Assembly (NCBI GenBank): GCA_034435975.1
Contig: DAOTWD010000120.1
Coordinates: forward strand, 1-64,000
Length of the DNA stretch: 64,000 bases
Origin: CAKZQX01 sp034435975
GTDB taxonomy: Bacteria; Chloroflexota; Chloroflexia; Chloroflexales; Chloroflexaceae
Reading direction: 5' to 3'
The translations under genes were made by a program, and so were the position numbers. A model generated the notes under the pieces. It ran no database searches. It was not told the DNA's origin and saw only the letters and a list, made by a program, of their open reading frames with translations. Position 1 is the first letter of the stretch. Every line of letters starts with the position of its first letter. This document shows positions 16,577 through 25,189 of this stretch, piece after piece.

Positions 16577-19039
16577 TCAGGCCATCGTTGGGACAGCTGT
16601 CTCCGTTTCAGACACAGGCACATCAGCCTGTTTATCACGCTTCGAGGTATGATTACGTTCGGCGGGCGGACAAAGCGCATGGGTCAGCACCTCATCCATA
16701 TGGCGCACATAGATCAACGTGAGCTTACGTTTGACATGCAACGGGACATCGGCAATGTCCCGCTCATTTTTCTGGGGCAGAATGATCGTGTGGATACCAG
16801 CACGATAGGCCCCCAGCACTTTCTCTTTGACCCCCCCGATCGGCAGAACACGCCCGCGCAACGTAATTTCGCCGCTCATCGCAATATCGCGCCGCACCGG
16901 ACGCCCGGTGAACACCGAGATCAAGGCTGTCACCAGCGTTACTCCGGCTGATGGCCCATCCTTCGGCACGGCACCCTCCGGGATATGGATATGAATATCA
17001 ACCTTCTCAAAGCGTTTCACTTCTATTCCCAGTTTTTTAGCATTGGTACGTGCATATGACAGCGCTGCCTGGGCCGATTCCTGCATTACATCCCCCAGTT
17101 GCCCGGTGAGGGTCACATTTCCCTTGCCCTCCATCAATGTCACCTCCACCAGCATAATATCGCCCCCACTGCTCGTCCAGGCCATACCGGTTGCTACCCC
17201 TACCTCATCCTGTTCTTCTGCCAGACCATAGGTATAGCGCGGCACACCAAGATATTTCACCAGCAGAGCTGGCGTGACCACGCGCGCATAAGGGCGTTGC
17301 TCGGCAATACGCCGCACCGTTTTCCGACAAACGGAGCCAATTTCACGCTCCAGGTTACGCACGCCGGCCTCGTAGGTGTACGTGCGAATCAGCTCGCGCA
17401 GCGCTGCCTCGCTGAATCGCAGGCTGCCAGTTGGTAGACCATTGGCTTCCCACTGTTTGGGTATCAGAAACTGGCGGGCAATGTGCAGCTTTTCTTCCTC
17501 GATATAACCGGGTAACTCTATGACTTCCATGCGATCTAGCAATGCATCGGGAATAGGATCCAGCAAGTTAGCAGTAGTAATAAACAGCACCTTGCTCAGA
17601 TCATAGGGCACATCAAGATAATGATCGCTAAACGTATTATTCTGTTCAGGATCAAGTACCTCCAGTAGTGCTGCCGCCGGATCACCGCGAAAATCACGGC
17701 CTAGCTTGTCAACTTCATCGAGCATAAAGACAGGATTGACGGTGTGCGCCTCTTTCATCTTCTGAATGATTCGACCAGGCATGGCACCGATATAGGTACG
17801 GCGATGACCCCGGATCTCGGCTTCGTCGTGAACACCGCCCAGCGACAGGCGCACAAACTTACGGCCCAGAGCCTGGGCCACGCTGCGCCCCAGGCTGGTT
17901 TTGCCCACACCTGGCGGCCCAATGAAACATAGGATGGGTGACTTATGCTTATCACCTGCCATCTGGCGTACAGCAATAAATTCCAGAATACGCTCTTTGA
18001 CCCGTGGCAAGCCATAATGATTCTGATCGAGAATACTGGCCGCCGCCCGCAGATCTCGATAATCTTCGGTCGCCTCGACCCAGGGCAAATCCAGCAGCCA
18101 GTCGATATAGGTACGCACCACCGCATATTCTGGAGTTGCCGGGGACATCATCTCCATACGCTCCAGTTCATCCGTCGCCCTGACACGAGCGGCATCAGTC
18201 ATACCACTTTGCGCTAACCGCTCCCGCAACTCCTGCAGGTCGCGCTGTACAGGATCGTCTTGCCCCAGCTCACGCTGAATCGCCTTCAGTTGCTCTCGGA
18301 GGAAAAACTCGCGTTGCGAACGATCTACCTCTTTCTGCACCTGGTTCTGGATGCGGCTTTCCAGTTCGAGGACATCCAATTCTTGAGACAGCATAATACT
18401 CAAGCGGCGCAAGCGTTCTTCAGGGTCAAGCGTTTCGAGTATCTCCTGGCGATGGGCTACATCGAGCGGCAAGGTTGAGGCAATCAAGTCTGCCAGCCAG
18501 CCCGGTTCATCGGCATTCATCGCCATAATATAGGAATCATCGGGCAACATACGACTCAGCCTGACCACCTTTTCAAACAACGAGAGAACCGCACGCATCA
18601 TAGCCTCAACTGCCAGCGTGCGCTCTTCATCGACATAGAGGGGCGCAGCCCGTACGCGCAAAAAAGGCTTATCGAGCGTCTGCTCTTGCACACGCATCCG
18701 GCGCTGGCCCTGTACCACAATGCTGGTGGTTCCATCGGGCATCTTGAGTACCCGCTGCACCGACGCCTCAACGCCGACCGTATACAGATCGCCTATACCG
18801 ACCTCTTCAGTATCCGGCTCACGCTGAGCCAGTGCCAGCACAATGCGATCACTGGACATTGCTTCTTCGATTGCAGCTACAGAACGTTCACGCCCTACAA
18901 AGAGCGGTGCCAGCATGCGAGGAAAAAGCACGGTATTGATCAACGGCAAAACTGGCATATCGCGCTCAGCCTGCTGCTGATCCAACAGCGCTCCATCGTG
19001 TGGGTTCAAACTGAAGAAGATCGAGGTATTGTTCGGCAT
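16577..19039 (-). CDS. lon: ATP-dependent protease Lon
   Basis: A full-length bacterial Lon of 820 residues, a cytosolic AAA+ protease that degrades misfolded and regulatory proteins. It has the N-terminal substrate-binding domain beginning VLPLINTVLFPRM, a coiled-coil region, Walker A GPPGVGKTS, and Walker B VFMLDEVDKLG. The protease domain carries the catalytic dyad Ser697 (KDGPSAGV) and Lys740 (GGVKEKVLGA). The tail is charged. A TATAAT lies at 19117-19112 upstream on its strand without a good -35. It converges with the SH3 gene with no gap between the stop codons. Confidence 0.98.
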   Translation of the reverse strand: MPNNTSIFFSLNPHDGALLDQQQAERDMPVLPLINTVLFPRMLAPLFVGRERSVAAIEEAMSSDRIVLALAQREPDTEEVGIGDLYTVGVEASVQRVLKMPDGTTSIVVQGQRRMRVQEQTLDKPFLRVRAAPLYVDEERTLAVEAMMRAVLSLFEKVVRLSRMLPDDSYIMAMNADEPGWLADLIASTLPLDVAHRQEILETLDPEERLRRLSIMLSQELDVLELESRIQNQVQKEVDRSQREFFLREQLKAIQRELGQDDPVQRDLQELRERLAQSGMTDAARVRATDELERMEMMSPATPEYAVVRTYIDWLLDLPWVEATEDYRDLRAAASILDQNHYGLPRVKERILEFIAVRQMAGDKHKSPILCFIGPPGVGKTSLGRSVAQALGRKFVRLSLGGVHDEAEIRGHRRTYIGAMPGRIIQKMKEAHTVNPVFMLDEVDKLGRDFRGDPAAALLEVLDPEQNNTFSDHYLDVPYDLSKVLFITTANLLDPIPDALLDRMEVIELPGYIEEEKLHIARQFLIPKQWEANGLPTGSLRFSEAALRELIRTYTYEAGVRNLEREIGSVCRKTVRRIAEQRPYARVVTPALLVKYLGVPRYTYGLAEEQDEVGVATGMAWTSSGGDIMLVEVTLMEGKGNVTLTGQLGDVMQESAQAALSYARTNAKKLGIEVKRFEKVDIHIHIPEGAVPKDGPSAGVTLVTALISVFTGRPVRRDIAMSGEITLRGRVLPIGGVKEKVLGAYRAGIHTIILPQKNERDIADVPLHVKRKLTLIYVRHMDEVLTHALCPPAERNHTSKRDKQADVPVSETETAVPTMA

Positions 19040-19307
19040 GGAATCATCCTACTACACAACCGTGGTCTGTTCCGATGTGGTCTATTCCAACTATCTTGTA
19101 TAACCATGGCAATTATAGCACAGTAGAAACATATTGCGCCGGACTCGATCCCGGCTTGCAATCTTTTCCTCCCATATGTGAACAGGTTCTCCCACCCTGT
19201 AACACATGCGAGGAGACGAAGCGAAATGATAGATATACTATCCCCACCATTGGAGATAAAATTGCATCATTGGAGAGTTTACTCCCCACTCACGCCAGAA
19301 TAATGGA

Positions 19308-19416
19308 CGATATACGTCCACGTTACCCCACACATCGGAGTGAACGGTGAGATAGGCGTCCCCTGACCGAGGGGGAGTCGATATACGTCCACGTTACCCC
19401 ACACATCGGAGTGAAC
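19308..19416. repeat. 38-base direct repeat pair upstream of hpf
   Basis: Bases 19308-19345 and 19379-19416 are identical over 38 positions, containing ATATACGTCCACG and CACATCGGAGTGAAC. Their starts are 71 bases apart. They lie about 100-200 bases upstream of the hpf promoter. Confidence 0.85.
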
Positions 19417-19436
19417 CCTATGTTATCCGTCACGAT

Positions 19437-19493
19437 CTGAACAGTTCCCCCATCTCGCTATGGAAAAAAATATTCTGAACAGCTCCCCCATCT
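19437..19493. repeat. CTGAACAGYTCCCCCATCT direct repeats
   Basis: A 19-base motif occurs at 19437-19455 and 19475-19493 with one difference, a 38-base period. The second copy ends 20 bases before the hpf -35 box, a position suited to a regulator's binding sites. Confidence 0.75.
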
Positions 19494-19513
19494 TCCCTCC
19501 CCCATCTGTCATC

Positions 19514-19542
19514 TTGCCGTTATGTGCTAATCGTAGTACAAT
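19514..19542 (+). promoter_or_regulatory. Promoter of hpf
   Basis: TTGCCG, a 17-base spacer, TACAAT. Transcription would start near 19549, leaving a leader of about 235 bases before the hpf ATG. Confidence 0.65.
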
Positions 19543-19548
19543 GGAGGG

Positions 19549-19784
19549 TAACCTTACTCATTTCTGCCCTTATCCTGCGATGTCGCAGGATGCGGTAAGG
19601 ACGCAGGGAGCGAACGATGACCCAACCAGTCGTTTGCCAAACAGAACTCACTACCGCCATGTGCTACTAAACAGGGCCTCTGTGCGCTTTATGCGCTCCG
19701 AGGCCTTGCCGATTCTATAGCCCTGCTTTGCTCGGTATCGTTGGGAACTGACCGGGCGAATGAAGGCTCCGATGGAGGAAACCT
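19549..19784 (+). other. Structured 5' leader of hpf
   Basis: The leader can form a hairpin CCTGCGA/TCGCAGG within a longer CCTTA...TAAGG stem (about 19571-19608). A second one, GGCCTC...GAGGCC, encloses GCGC/GCGC (about 19675-19705). No known riboswitch motif was recognised. GGAGG lies before the start codon. Confidence 0.45.
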
Positions 19785-20366
19785 ATGGACCTTATCATCA
19801 AAAATCGCAACAACAGCAAGGTAACCGATCGTCAATGGACACACATCGAGGAGAAGATTGGCAAGCTTGAACGCTACATGGATGTGATTACCTCGGCGAC
19901 GATCGAGATTTCGCACGAAATGCAACGTGGTGCGGGCGAGGTATATCGCGTACAGGTGACGCTGATTGGCGAACATGGGATTATTTTACGCGCTGAGGAG
20001 TACGCCACTGACCTGTTCGCTGCCATTGATGTGGTACAGAGCAACCTCCAACGACAGATCAAGCGCTACAAGGAAAAGCACTGGCGCCGCGGCAAACTCC
20101 GCCGTCAGGGCGGTAAATTTGTTCAACCCGATCTCGATCTGGTCGGGGTGCCTGAATACAAATCCGACGAATGGACAGAACCACCGCAACTGGTTCGTAT
20201 GAAAAAGTTCGCGCTGAAGCCGATGTTTAGCGATGAGGCAGTGGAACAGATGGAGCTGCTGGGTCACAACTTTTTTATGTTTCGTGACGCTGACACGGCA
20301 CGCGTGAGCGTGGTCTATCGCCGCAAAGATGGTAATTATGGCTTGATTGTGCCTGAAGAGGACTAA
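19785..20366 (+). CDS. hpf: Long-form ribosome hibernation promoting factor HPF
   Basis: A 193-residue protein of the long HPF type, which binds the 30S decoding region and pairs ribosomes into inactive 100S dimers. The N-terminal HPF domain (about 1-95) shows IIKNRNNSKVTD, EEKIGKLERY and DLFAAIDVV. The C-terminal dimerisation domain (about 135-193) has VRMKKFALKPMFSDEAVEQMELLGHNFFMFRD and ends in YGLIVP. Control is likely complex given the repeat arrays, promoter and long leader upstream. A strong terminator follows. Confidence 0.95.
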   Translation: MDLIIKNRNNSKVTDRQWTHIEEKIGKLERYMDVITSATIEISHEMQRGAGEVYRVQVTLIGEHGIILRAEEYATDLFAAIDVVQSNLQRQIKRYKEKHWRRGKLRRQGGKFVQPDLDLVGVPEYKSDEWTEPPQLVRMKKFALKPMFSDEAVEQMELLGHNFFMFRDADTARVSVVYRRKDGNYGLIVPEED

Positions 20367-20397
20367 TCGGCACAGATCTGAAACCATAGCTCACCCC

Positions 20398-20436
20398 AGG
20401 CTGAGGCGCGGATTCATCACCTCCGCGTCTCGGCCT
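20398..20436 (+). terminator. Terminator-like hairpin after hpf
   Basis: A 15-bp stem without unpaired bases (two G-U pairs) around a nine-base loop, 32 bases after the hpf stop. No T run follows, so it may act as an RNA end stabiliser. Confidence 0.55.
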
Positions 20437-20776
20437 TCTGGTAACAGCTCGTACCCCACAAAAGTCTCTTTTTAAGTCAAAGGGGCAACGACTCGGCCAC
20501 CATTGAGAGTGGACAAATCGGACATACGTGCACCGCATCTCGGAAGGGACGCCCTCTGCTTCGCCCCTCATCGTCTCGTGCCAGGCCGGTGGACGCAGCC
20601 GCCTCCTCGCCTCACGCCTCGCGTCGCTTCACTACGCTCCCCCTGACCACAAACGAAAGGGGACATTTGTCCCATATGTAACGGGCAATCCGTCCCTATG
20701 CGTCACGCCTACAATACGATATGCTTATCCCATCACCCGATGGGATATACGAAAGCCCTGATCAAGGAGGACAATC
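20437..20776. other. Spacer between hpf and the acetate transporter
   Basis: No gene seen. It includes a small palindrome GGGGACATTTGTCCC at about 20660-20674. AAGGAGG directly before 20777 is the ribosome site of the next gene. Confidence 0.4.
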
Positions 20777-21397
20777 ATGGCAAACCCGAAACTAGGAAAT
20801 CCGGCAGTTGTTGGTCTGGCAGCGTTTGGCTTAACGACGATGGTTTTGCAGTTCCACAATGTGGGTTGGATGGGCACTGGCCCGGTTATCTGGCTCGGTT
20901 TGATTTTTGGTGGTCTGGCCCAGCTGATTGCTGGTTTGCAGGAGATGAAGACTGGCAATAACTTTGGCTACAGTGCGTTCACATCCTACGGAGCATTTTG
21001 GATTGCTCTCGCATTGATGCTGATTGGCAATACCGCTGGCTGGTTCGTCGCCAGTACCACTGATGTCGGCTGGTTCCTGGTTGCCTGGACGCTCTACACG
21101 GCGATTATGTGGGTTGGCTCGATGCGCATCAATAGTGCCCTGGCCTGGACATTTACGAGCTTGCTGCTGGGCTTTATTTTGCTCGATCTGGCACATTTCG
21201 GCTTCCCAGCAATGACCGTGGTTGCCGGGTATGTGCTAATGGTCTGTGCGTTACTGGCCTGGTACGTGATGGCTCACATCATTTTTGCTGATGTCTTCGG
21301 GCGTGATGTACTCCCGGTTGGTAAGCCGTGGATCACAGACCACCGGTCAGCACCAACCAATGTCACGGTCAGCGAACTTCAGCCCGAAGTCGTATAG
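20777..21397 (+). CDS. GPR1/FUN34/SatP-type acetate transporter
   Basis: A 206-residue integral membrane protein with six hydrophobic helices. It has the family's NPA entry motif (GNPAVVGLAAFGLTT, residues 7-21) and the conserved FGYSAFTSYGAFW segment. Members move acetate, and often succinate, with protons across the inner membrane. AAGGAGG lies seven bases before the ATG. Single gene ended by a strong hairpin at 21558-21595. The exact substrate is inferred from the family. Confidence 0.88.
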   Translation: MANPKLGNPAVVGLAAFGLTTMVLQFHNVGWMGTGPVIWLGLIFGGLAQLIAGLQEMKTGNNFGYSAFTSYGAFWIALALMLIGNTAGWFVASTTDVGWFLVAWTLYTAIMWVGSMRINSALAWTFTSLLLGFILLDLAHFGFPAMTVVAGYVLMVCALLAWYVMAHIIFADVFGRDVLPVGKPWITDHRSAPTNVTVSELQPEVV

Positions 21398-21557
21398 ATG
21401 TACGGGTTACGTAATCACTCCCAAATAACCTCTCTCTCGCCTGCGGCAGTGGAGGGGGGAATAGCCGGGAGAGCACTATCCTGAAGGCGAAAACCATCTG
21501 ATACGGGACAACCGCGTAACTCATATAAATGAACGCTCTATATGAGATAGAAGCAAA

Positions 21558-21595
21558 GGAAAGAGCGGTCACCAACAAGGGTGATCGCTCTTTCC
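21558..21595 (+). terminator. Terminator-like hairpin after the acetate transporter
   Basis: A 16-bp stem (one G-T pair) with a six-base loop, GGAAAGAGCGGTCACC pairing with its inverse. A diverged family A repeat lies between it and the stop codon (about 21403-21455). Confidence 0.6.
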
Positions 21596-21623
21596 ACGAA
21601 TATGGACGCTCAGGAGACCCGGC

Positions 21624-21854
21624 ATGACCCACCCGATCGGTATTCTGATCGCTGATGATTACATGATGGGACGTCACACCTTAAGTCAAATGTGTACCAC
21701 TGAGCCAGATACAGCGGTCATCGGACAGGCCACCAACGAACAGAAAACGATGAAAGTTGTCCCCAATCTTGCACTACCGCAAGGTCTTCCTGCAAATTTC
21801 CCCAATGTCTCAATGCTAACCGTTCAGCGTTCACGGTTTAGCGTCTGGCTCTGA
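21624..21854 (+). pseudogene. Remnant of a NarL-type response regulator, N-terminal part only
   Basis: The first 45 residues (IGILIADDYMMGRHTLSQM ... AVIGQATNEQ) match the start of a NarL/LuxR-class receiver domain, including the acidic Asp-Asp pair. Similarity then stops before the phosphoacceptor Asp, and the frame runs on into unrelated sequence overlapping the next gene's end. It is a truncated gene unlikely to be functional. Confidence 0.65.
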
Positions 21855-22223
21855 GAAGCGCTGCACACGCGGACGTAGCGTGATGTAGAGTTGATCACCA
21901 ATCAACAACCGCCGATGCTGGCGACGGGCAGCATTGGGTGAACGCCAGAAGGAGAGGCGGCCCTGCGCAGCATACCGTGTCTGGAGCGCTGCCAACACGT
22001 GCTTGCAGTTGATGCCGCCGTGTTGCGCCCATGGGCAGGTGCAACGGCCTGCTGGCCGATCAGGATCAAGAACAACTTCATAGTAGACATCAGGCCGGAT
22101 GGCACTGGTCACCAGATAGACCCCGTGTTCCGGATCATGCGGAATAACCGCCAGCCGCCGACTGGCCTGCTGTAGTTTTTTCACATGTACCACACTGCGG
22201 TGGCCCGCTTCACGCATATTCAT
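21831..22223 (-). CDS. SWIM zinc-finger protein
   Basis: About 130 residues containing a SWIM motif of the form CxCxnCxH: CTCPWAQHGGINCKHVLAAL. SWIM domains bind zinc and contact DNA or protein. Before it is SAIRPDVYYEVVLDPDRPAGR, typical of the lead-in strands. The rest is basic. The start is uncertain: the ATG at 22223 gives a compact protein, and the frame extends to 22310. No partner gene is adjacent, so the role is unknown. Confidence 0.75.
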   Translation of the reverse strand: MNMREAGHRSVVHVKKLQQASRRLAVIPHDPEHGVYLVTSAIRPDVYYEVVLDPDRPAGRCTCPWAQHGGINCKHVLAALQTRYAAQGRLSFWRSPNAARRQHRRLLIGDQLYITLRPRVQRFSEPDAKP

Positions 22224-22442
22224 AGTACGTACGGTTGCTCTTTCTGCCTGGTTGCCAACCAGCACCCTGATGCAGAAGGATAACTCACAGAGCGGGTGGG
22301 CTGACAGCATATACTTATCTTATGTCAATTATATTCTACCACAAAATGAACATATGTGCTTTATTATCCGGTTCACGGTTGATGTGGTACAATATCGGAT
22401 AGATGCGTTCAAAATCTGCCAGATGAGTAATGACAGCGATCA

Positions 22443-23900
22443 ATGACAGAATATATCACAACCATTGGACTGGAAGTACACGCACAGGTACGCACTGCCT
22501 CGAAGATGTTCGATGCCTGTAGCGCTGATTATGCTGGTGGCGAGCCAAACACGCGCACCTCGGTGGTTAGCCTGGGCTTGCCCGGTGCATTACCGGTCAT
22601 TAACCAGCGGGCAATTGAGCTGGCGGCGCTCAGTGGACTGGCACTGAACTGCTCGATCAACTTGCACTCGATTTTTGCACGTAAGTCGTATATTTATCCT
22701 GACCTGCCCAAGGGCTATCAGATTACGCAGTATGATCAGCCACTATGCAGCAATGGCTGGATCGAAATTCGTGCCGATGATGGCAGCATGAAACGGATCG
22801 GGATTGAGCGGCTACACATTGAGGAAGATACCGGGCGGCTGGTGCATATGCCCGATGGCTCTTCGCTGATTGATTACAATCGTAGCGGGGTGCCGCTCAT
22901 GGAGATTGTCAGCGAGCCAGATATTGCCTCGCCTGAAGAGGCGCGGCGCTATTTCCAGAAGTTGCGCCAGATCTTGATGTGGATTGGGGTAAATTATGGC
23001 GATATGGAACACGGCGAACTGCGTTGCGACGCCAATGTGAGCGTACGTCCACGTGGCCAGCACGAGTACGGTGTGAAGGTTGAGATCAAGAATATGAACT
23101 CCTTTCGCGCTGTAGAGCGGGCGCTGGTGTATGAGGTACAACGACAGATTCAGGCACTCGAAGCAGGCGTGACAATTGTACAGGAGACCCGCGGCTGGAA
23201 TGAGACGCTGGGCATTACCGTTGGGCAGCGCAGCAAGGAATTCGCCCACGACTACCGCTACTTTCCAGAACCGGATATTCCGCCGCTGGTTCTGGATATT
23301 GACTGGGTTGCGACACGCCAGGCCGAACTGCCCGAATTGCCAGACGCACGCCGGGCACGGTTTGAGGCCGAATATAACCTGAGTTTACAGGATGCAGAAC
23401 TGCTGACGATGGAACGCTCAGTGGCCGATTATTACGAAGCTGCAGTTGCCGCGGCGCAGGCGGTCAATGGCAGTGCGAAGGATGTGGCGAACTGGATAAC
23501 CGGTGAACTCTTCCGCCTGCTCAACGATAGCGGCGAGCCGCCAGGCTGCATGGCCGTGCGTATGCCGCCAGCACATATTGCCGACGTGCTGGCACTGCTC
23601 GCCAGAGGCACGATCACCCGCACTGTCGCCAAACAGGTGTTTGAGGAGAGCTTCCAGAGTGGTCGGGCACCGTCGCAGATCGTGGACACCAGAGGGCTGA
23701 CACAGATTAGCGATGCTGACACGCTGACCACGCTGGCACGGGAGATTATCGCTGCTAACCCCAGGCCTGTTGCTGAATATCGCAACGGCAAAACCTCGGC
23801 TATTCAGTTTCTGGTTGGCCAGATGATGAAGGCTACGAAGGGCCAGGCCAACCCGCAAACCGCACGGGCGGTGCTGGAGGACGAGTTGAATGCGAGCTAG
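22443..23900 (+). CDS. gatB: Asp/Glu-tRNA amidotransferase subunit B
   Basis: GatB, 485 residues, binds the misacylated tRNA and phosphorylates Glu-tRNA(Gln) or Asp-tRNA(Asn) within GatCAB. It opens with IGLEVHAQVRTASKMF and contains GLPGALPVIN, KSYIYPDLPKGYQITQYDQP, RSGVPLMEIVSEPD and RCDANVSVRP. The C-terminal YqeY-like domain ends it. GatC is at 57282 and GatA is not in the window. An extended -10 (TGG then TACAAT, 22388-22393) lies 50 bases upstream. The next gene starts nine bases after its stop. Confidence 0.97.
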   Translation: MTEYITTIGLEVHAQVRTASKMFDACSADYAGGEPNTRTSVVSLGLPGALPVINQRAIELAALSGLALNCSINLHSIFARKSYIYPDLPKGYQITQYDQPLCSNGWIEIRADDGSMKRIGIERLHIEEDTGRLVHMPDGSSLIDYNRSGVPLMEIVSEPDIASPEEARRYFQKLRQILMWIGVNYGDMEHGELRCDANVSVRPRGQHEYGVKVEIKNMNSFRAVERALVYEVQRQIQALEAGVTIVQETRGWNETLGITVGQRSKEFAHDYRYFPEPDIPPLVLDIDWVATRQAELPELPDARRARFEAEYNLSLQDAELLTMERSVADYYEAAVAAAQAVNGSAKDVANWITGELFRLLNDSGEPPGCMAVRMPPAHIADVLALLARGTITRTVAKQVFEESFQSGRAPSQIVDTRGLTQISDADTLTTLAREIIAANPRPVAEYRNGKTSAIQFLVGQMMKATKGQANPQTARAVLEDELNAS

Positions 23901-23909
23901 TCGTTACCG

Positions 23910-24830
23910 ATGTACATCCAGATAGCTCGCTCCCCGGAGCGTATGACAGTATCAACACCCTGGTTTGCGAAAGGGCAAACTGCTGCAGAACTGATCGCCA
24001 GTGGGAAGGCTCGGTATGCCTTGAGCCTGGCCCGCCTGCGGCGGCACCAACCGGAACTGGCGCTGCTCAGTCTGCTTGGCAGCCTCGATAACGTGCTACG
24101 CGGCTATCTGCTGCTGCACCACAGTCAGACAGTAGAGGACGATTGGGAAGCGTTACTGGCAGCGGCACAGAACGAACCAATGCATCCGCTCTTGCCCGAA
24201 GAAGTACAGCGCTTGCAGCGTATGCATCACCTGCGCATGCGGATTGTACAAGGTGATACGGTGACACTGGCCTATGACACGGTGTTGACCTATCAGCAGT
24301 TCGTGACCATGCTGCTCACCCGCTATGGCGTGCCCATAGCGCGCCCGGAAAGCATTCCTGACAGTTTGCGGTTGCGCCACGATACTACACCATTGAGCGC
24401 ACGCCGACTGTGGCGACAGTATCGCACTCAGTTTATAGCGGTATTGCTGATCGGGCTGCTGTTGCTCGTGGGTGCCCTTACGACAAGGTTTGTACAACAG
24501 CAACGTGCTGCCCTGTTAGCCACTAGCGCCGAGTCAGTCGCAGCGCTGACCGCCCAACCCGATAATTCGCGCCCCCTGTCAGGCATTCTTGCCCCTCGCA
24601 CGCTGGCTCCCGGTCATACGGCCTATGTACGTGCCGATGTTGTTGATGGGCTGCCGCTGCAAGCACAACCCGGCACAGACAACACCATTCCAGTGCGGCT
24701 CTACCTGGAACGCAACACGGCAGTAGAGGTGCTGGCTGGCCCGGTAGAAATGGATGGGATGGTGTGGTGGCATGTACGTGTGGCAAATCAGCAGGGATGG
24801 TGTGCTGGCGAATTTCTCGAAGTGCGCTGA
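23910..24830 (+). CDS. Membrane protein with HEPN-like N-terminus and C-terminal SH3 domain
   Basis: A 306-residue protein. Residues about 20-150 form a helical region that resembles a HEPN bundle, with a degenerate RxxxxH motif (HLRMRIVQGD, His replaced by Gln). A membrane helix lies at about 173-193 (FIAVLLIGLLLLVGALTT). A C-terminal SH3-like domain (about 230-306) ends VWWHVRVANQQGWCAGEFLEV. The start may be 23910 or the ATG at 23943. It follows gatB by nine bases and is probably co-transcribed. HEPN assignment is by eye and uncertain; function unknown. Confidence 0.75.
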   Translation: MYIQIARSPERMTVSTPWFAKGQTAAELIASGKARYALSLARLRRHQPELALLSLLGSLDNVLRGYLLLHHSQTVEDDWEALLAAAQNEPMHPLLPEEVQRLQRMHHLRMRIVQGDTVTLAYDTVLTYQQFVTMLLTRYGVPIARPESIPDSLRLRHDTTPLSARRLWRQYRTQFIAVLLIGLLLLVGALTTRFVQQQRAALLATSAESVAALTAQPDNSRPLSGILAPRTLAPGHTAYVRADVVDGLPLQAQPGTDNTIPVRLYLERNTAVEVLAGPVEMDGMVWWHVRVANQQGWCAGEFLEVR

Positions 24831-24857
24831 CACAGCATGAGCAGTTTGCGGTATAAT
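24827..24857 (+). promoter_or_regulatory. Promoter of tRNA-Leu
   Basis: CTGACA and TATAAT separated by 19 bases, with the -10 box 12 bases before the tRNA. The long spacer makes the -35 assignment weak. Confidence 0.5.
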
Positions 24858-24869
24858 GGAATGCTGCAA

Positions 24870-24955
24870 GCCGGGGTGGCGGAATGGCAGACGCTGCGGT
24901 CTTAAAAACCGTTGGGGGCAACCCCGTACGGGTTCGACTCCCGTCCTCGGCACCA
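24870..24955 (+). tRNA. tRNA-Leu (anticodon UAA)
   Basis: Class II tRNA with acceptor GCCGGGG/CCTCGGC, anticodon loop CTTAAAA (anticodon TAA), long variable arm (GGGG/CCCC stem), T-arm with GGGTTCGACTCCC, and an encoded CCA end. Confidence 0.97.
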
Positions 24956-24971
24956 GCAGTAGAGTGCGGCA

Positions 24972-25007
24972 AACAGCCTCTGTCCTTGTCTGAGGATGGA
25001 GGCTGTT
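24972..25007 (+). terminator. Hairpin after tRNA-Leu
   Basis: AACAGCCTC and GAGGCTGTT form a nine-bp stem extended by TCC/GGA, 17 bases after the tRNA. No clear T run follows. Confidence 0.5.
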
Positions 25008-25189
25008 GCCCTGCGCCTGAAGGCGCGGTTCACCCTGCCTGAAGGCCGCCTGCGTGGCCTGCCAAAGCCGCCCTGCGGCGGCTTTGCAGACGGAGCCGGG
25101 GGCTTCAACCCCACTGCGGACTTTCTTTCAGACCGCCCACACGATGTGCTATAATTCCATAGACGATCTCTATTATCCCCAGGTTGTAT

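Noticed and set aside
19308..19416. CRISPR array
   Set aside because: Only two copies of the repeat, no further units, and no cas genes in the window.
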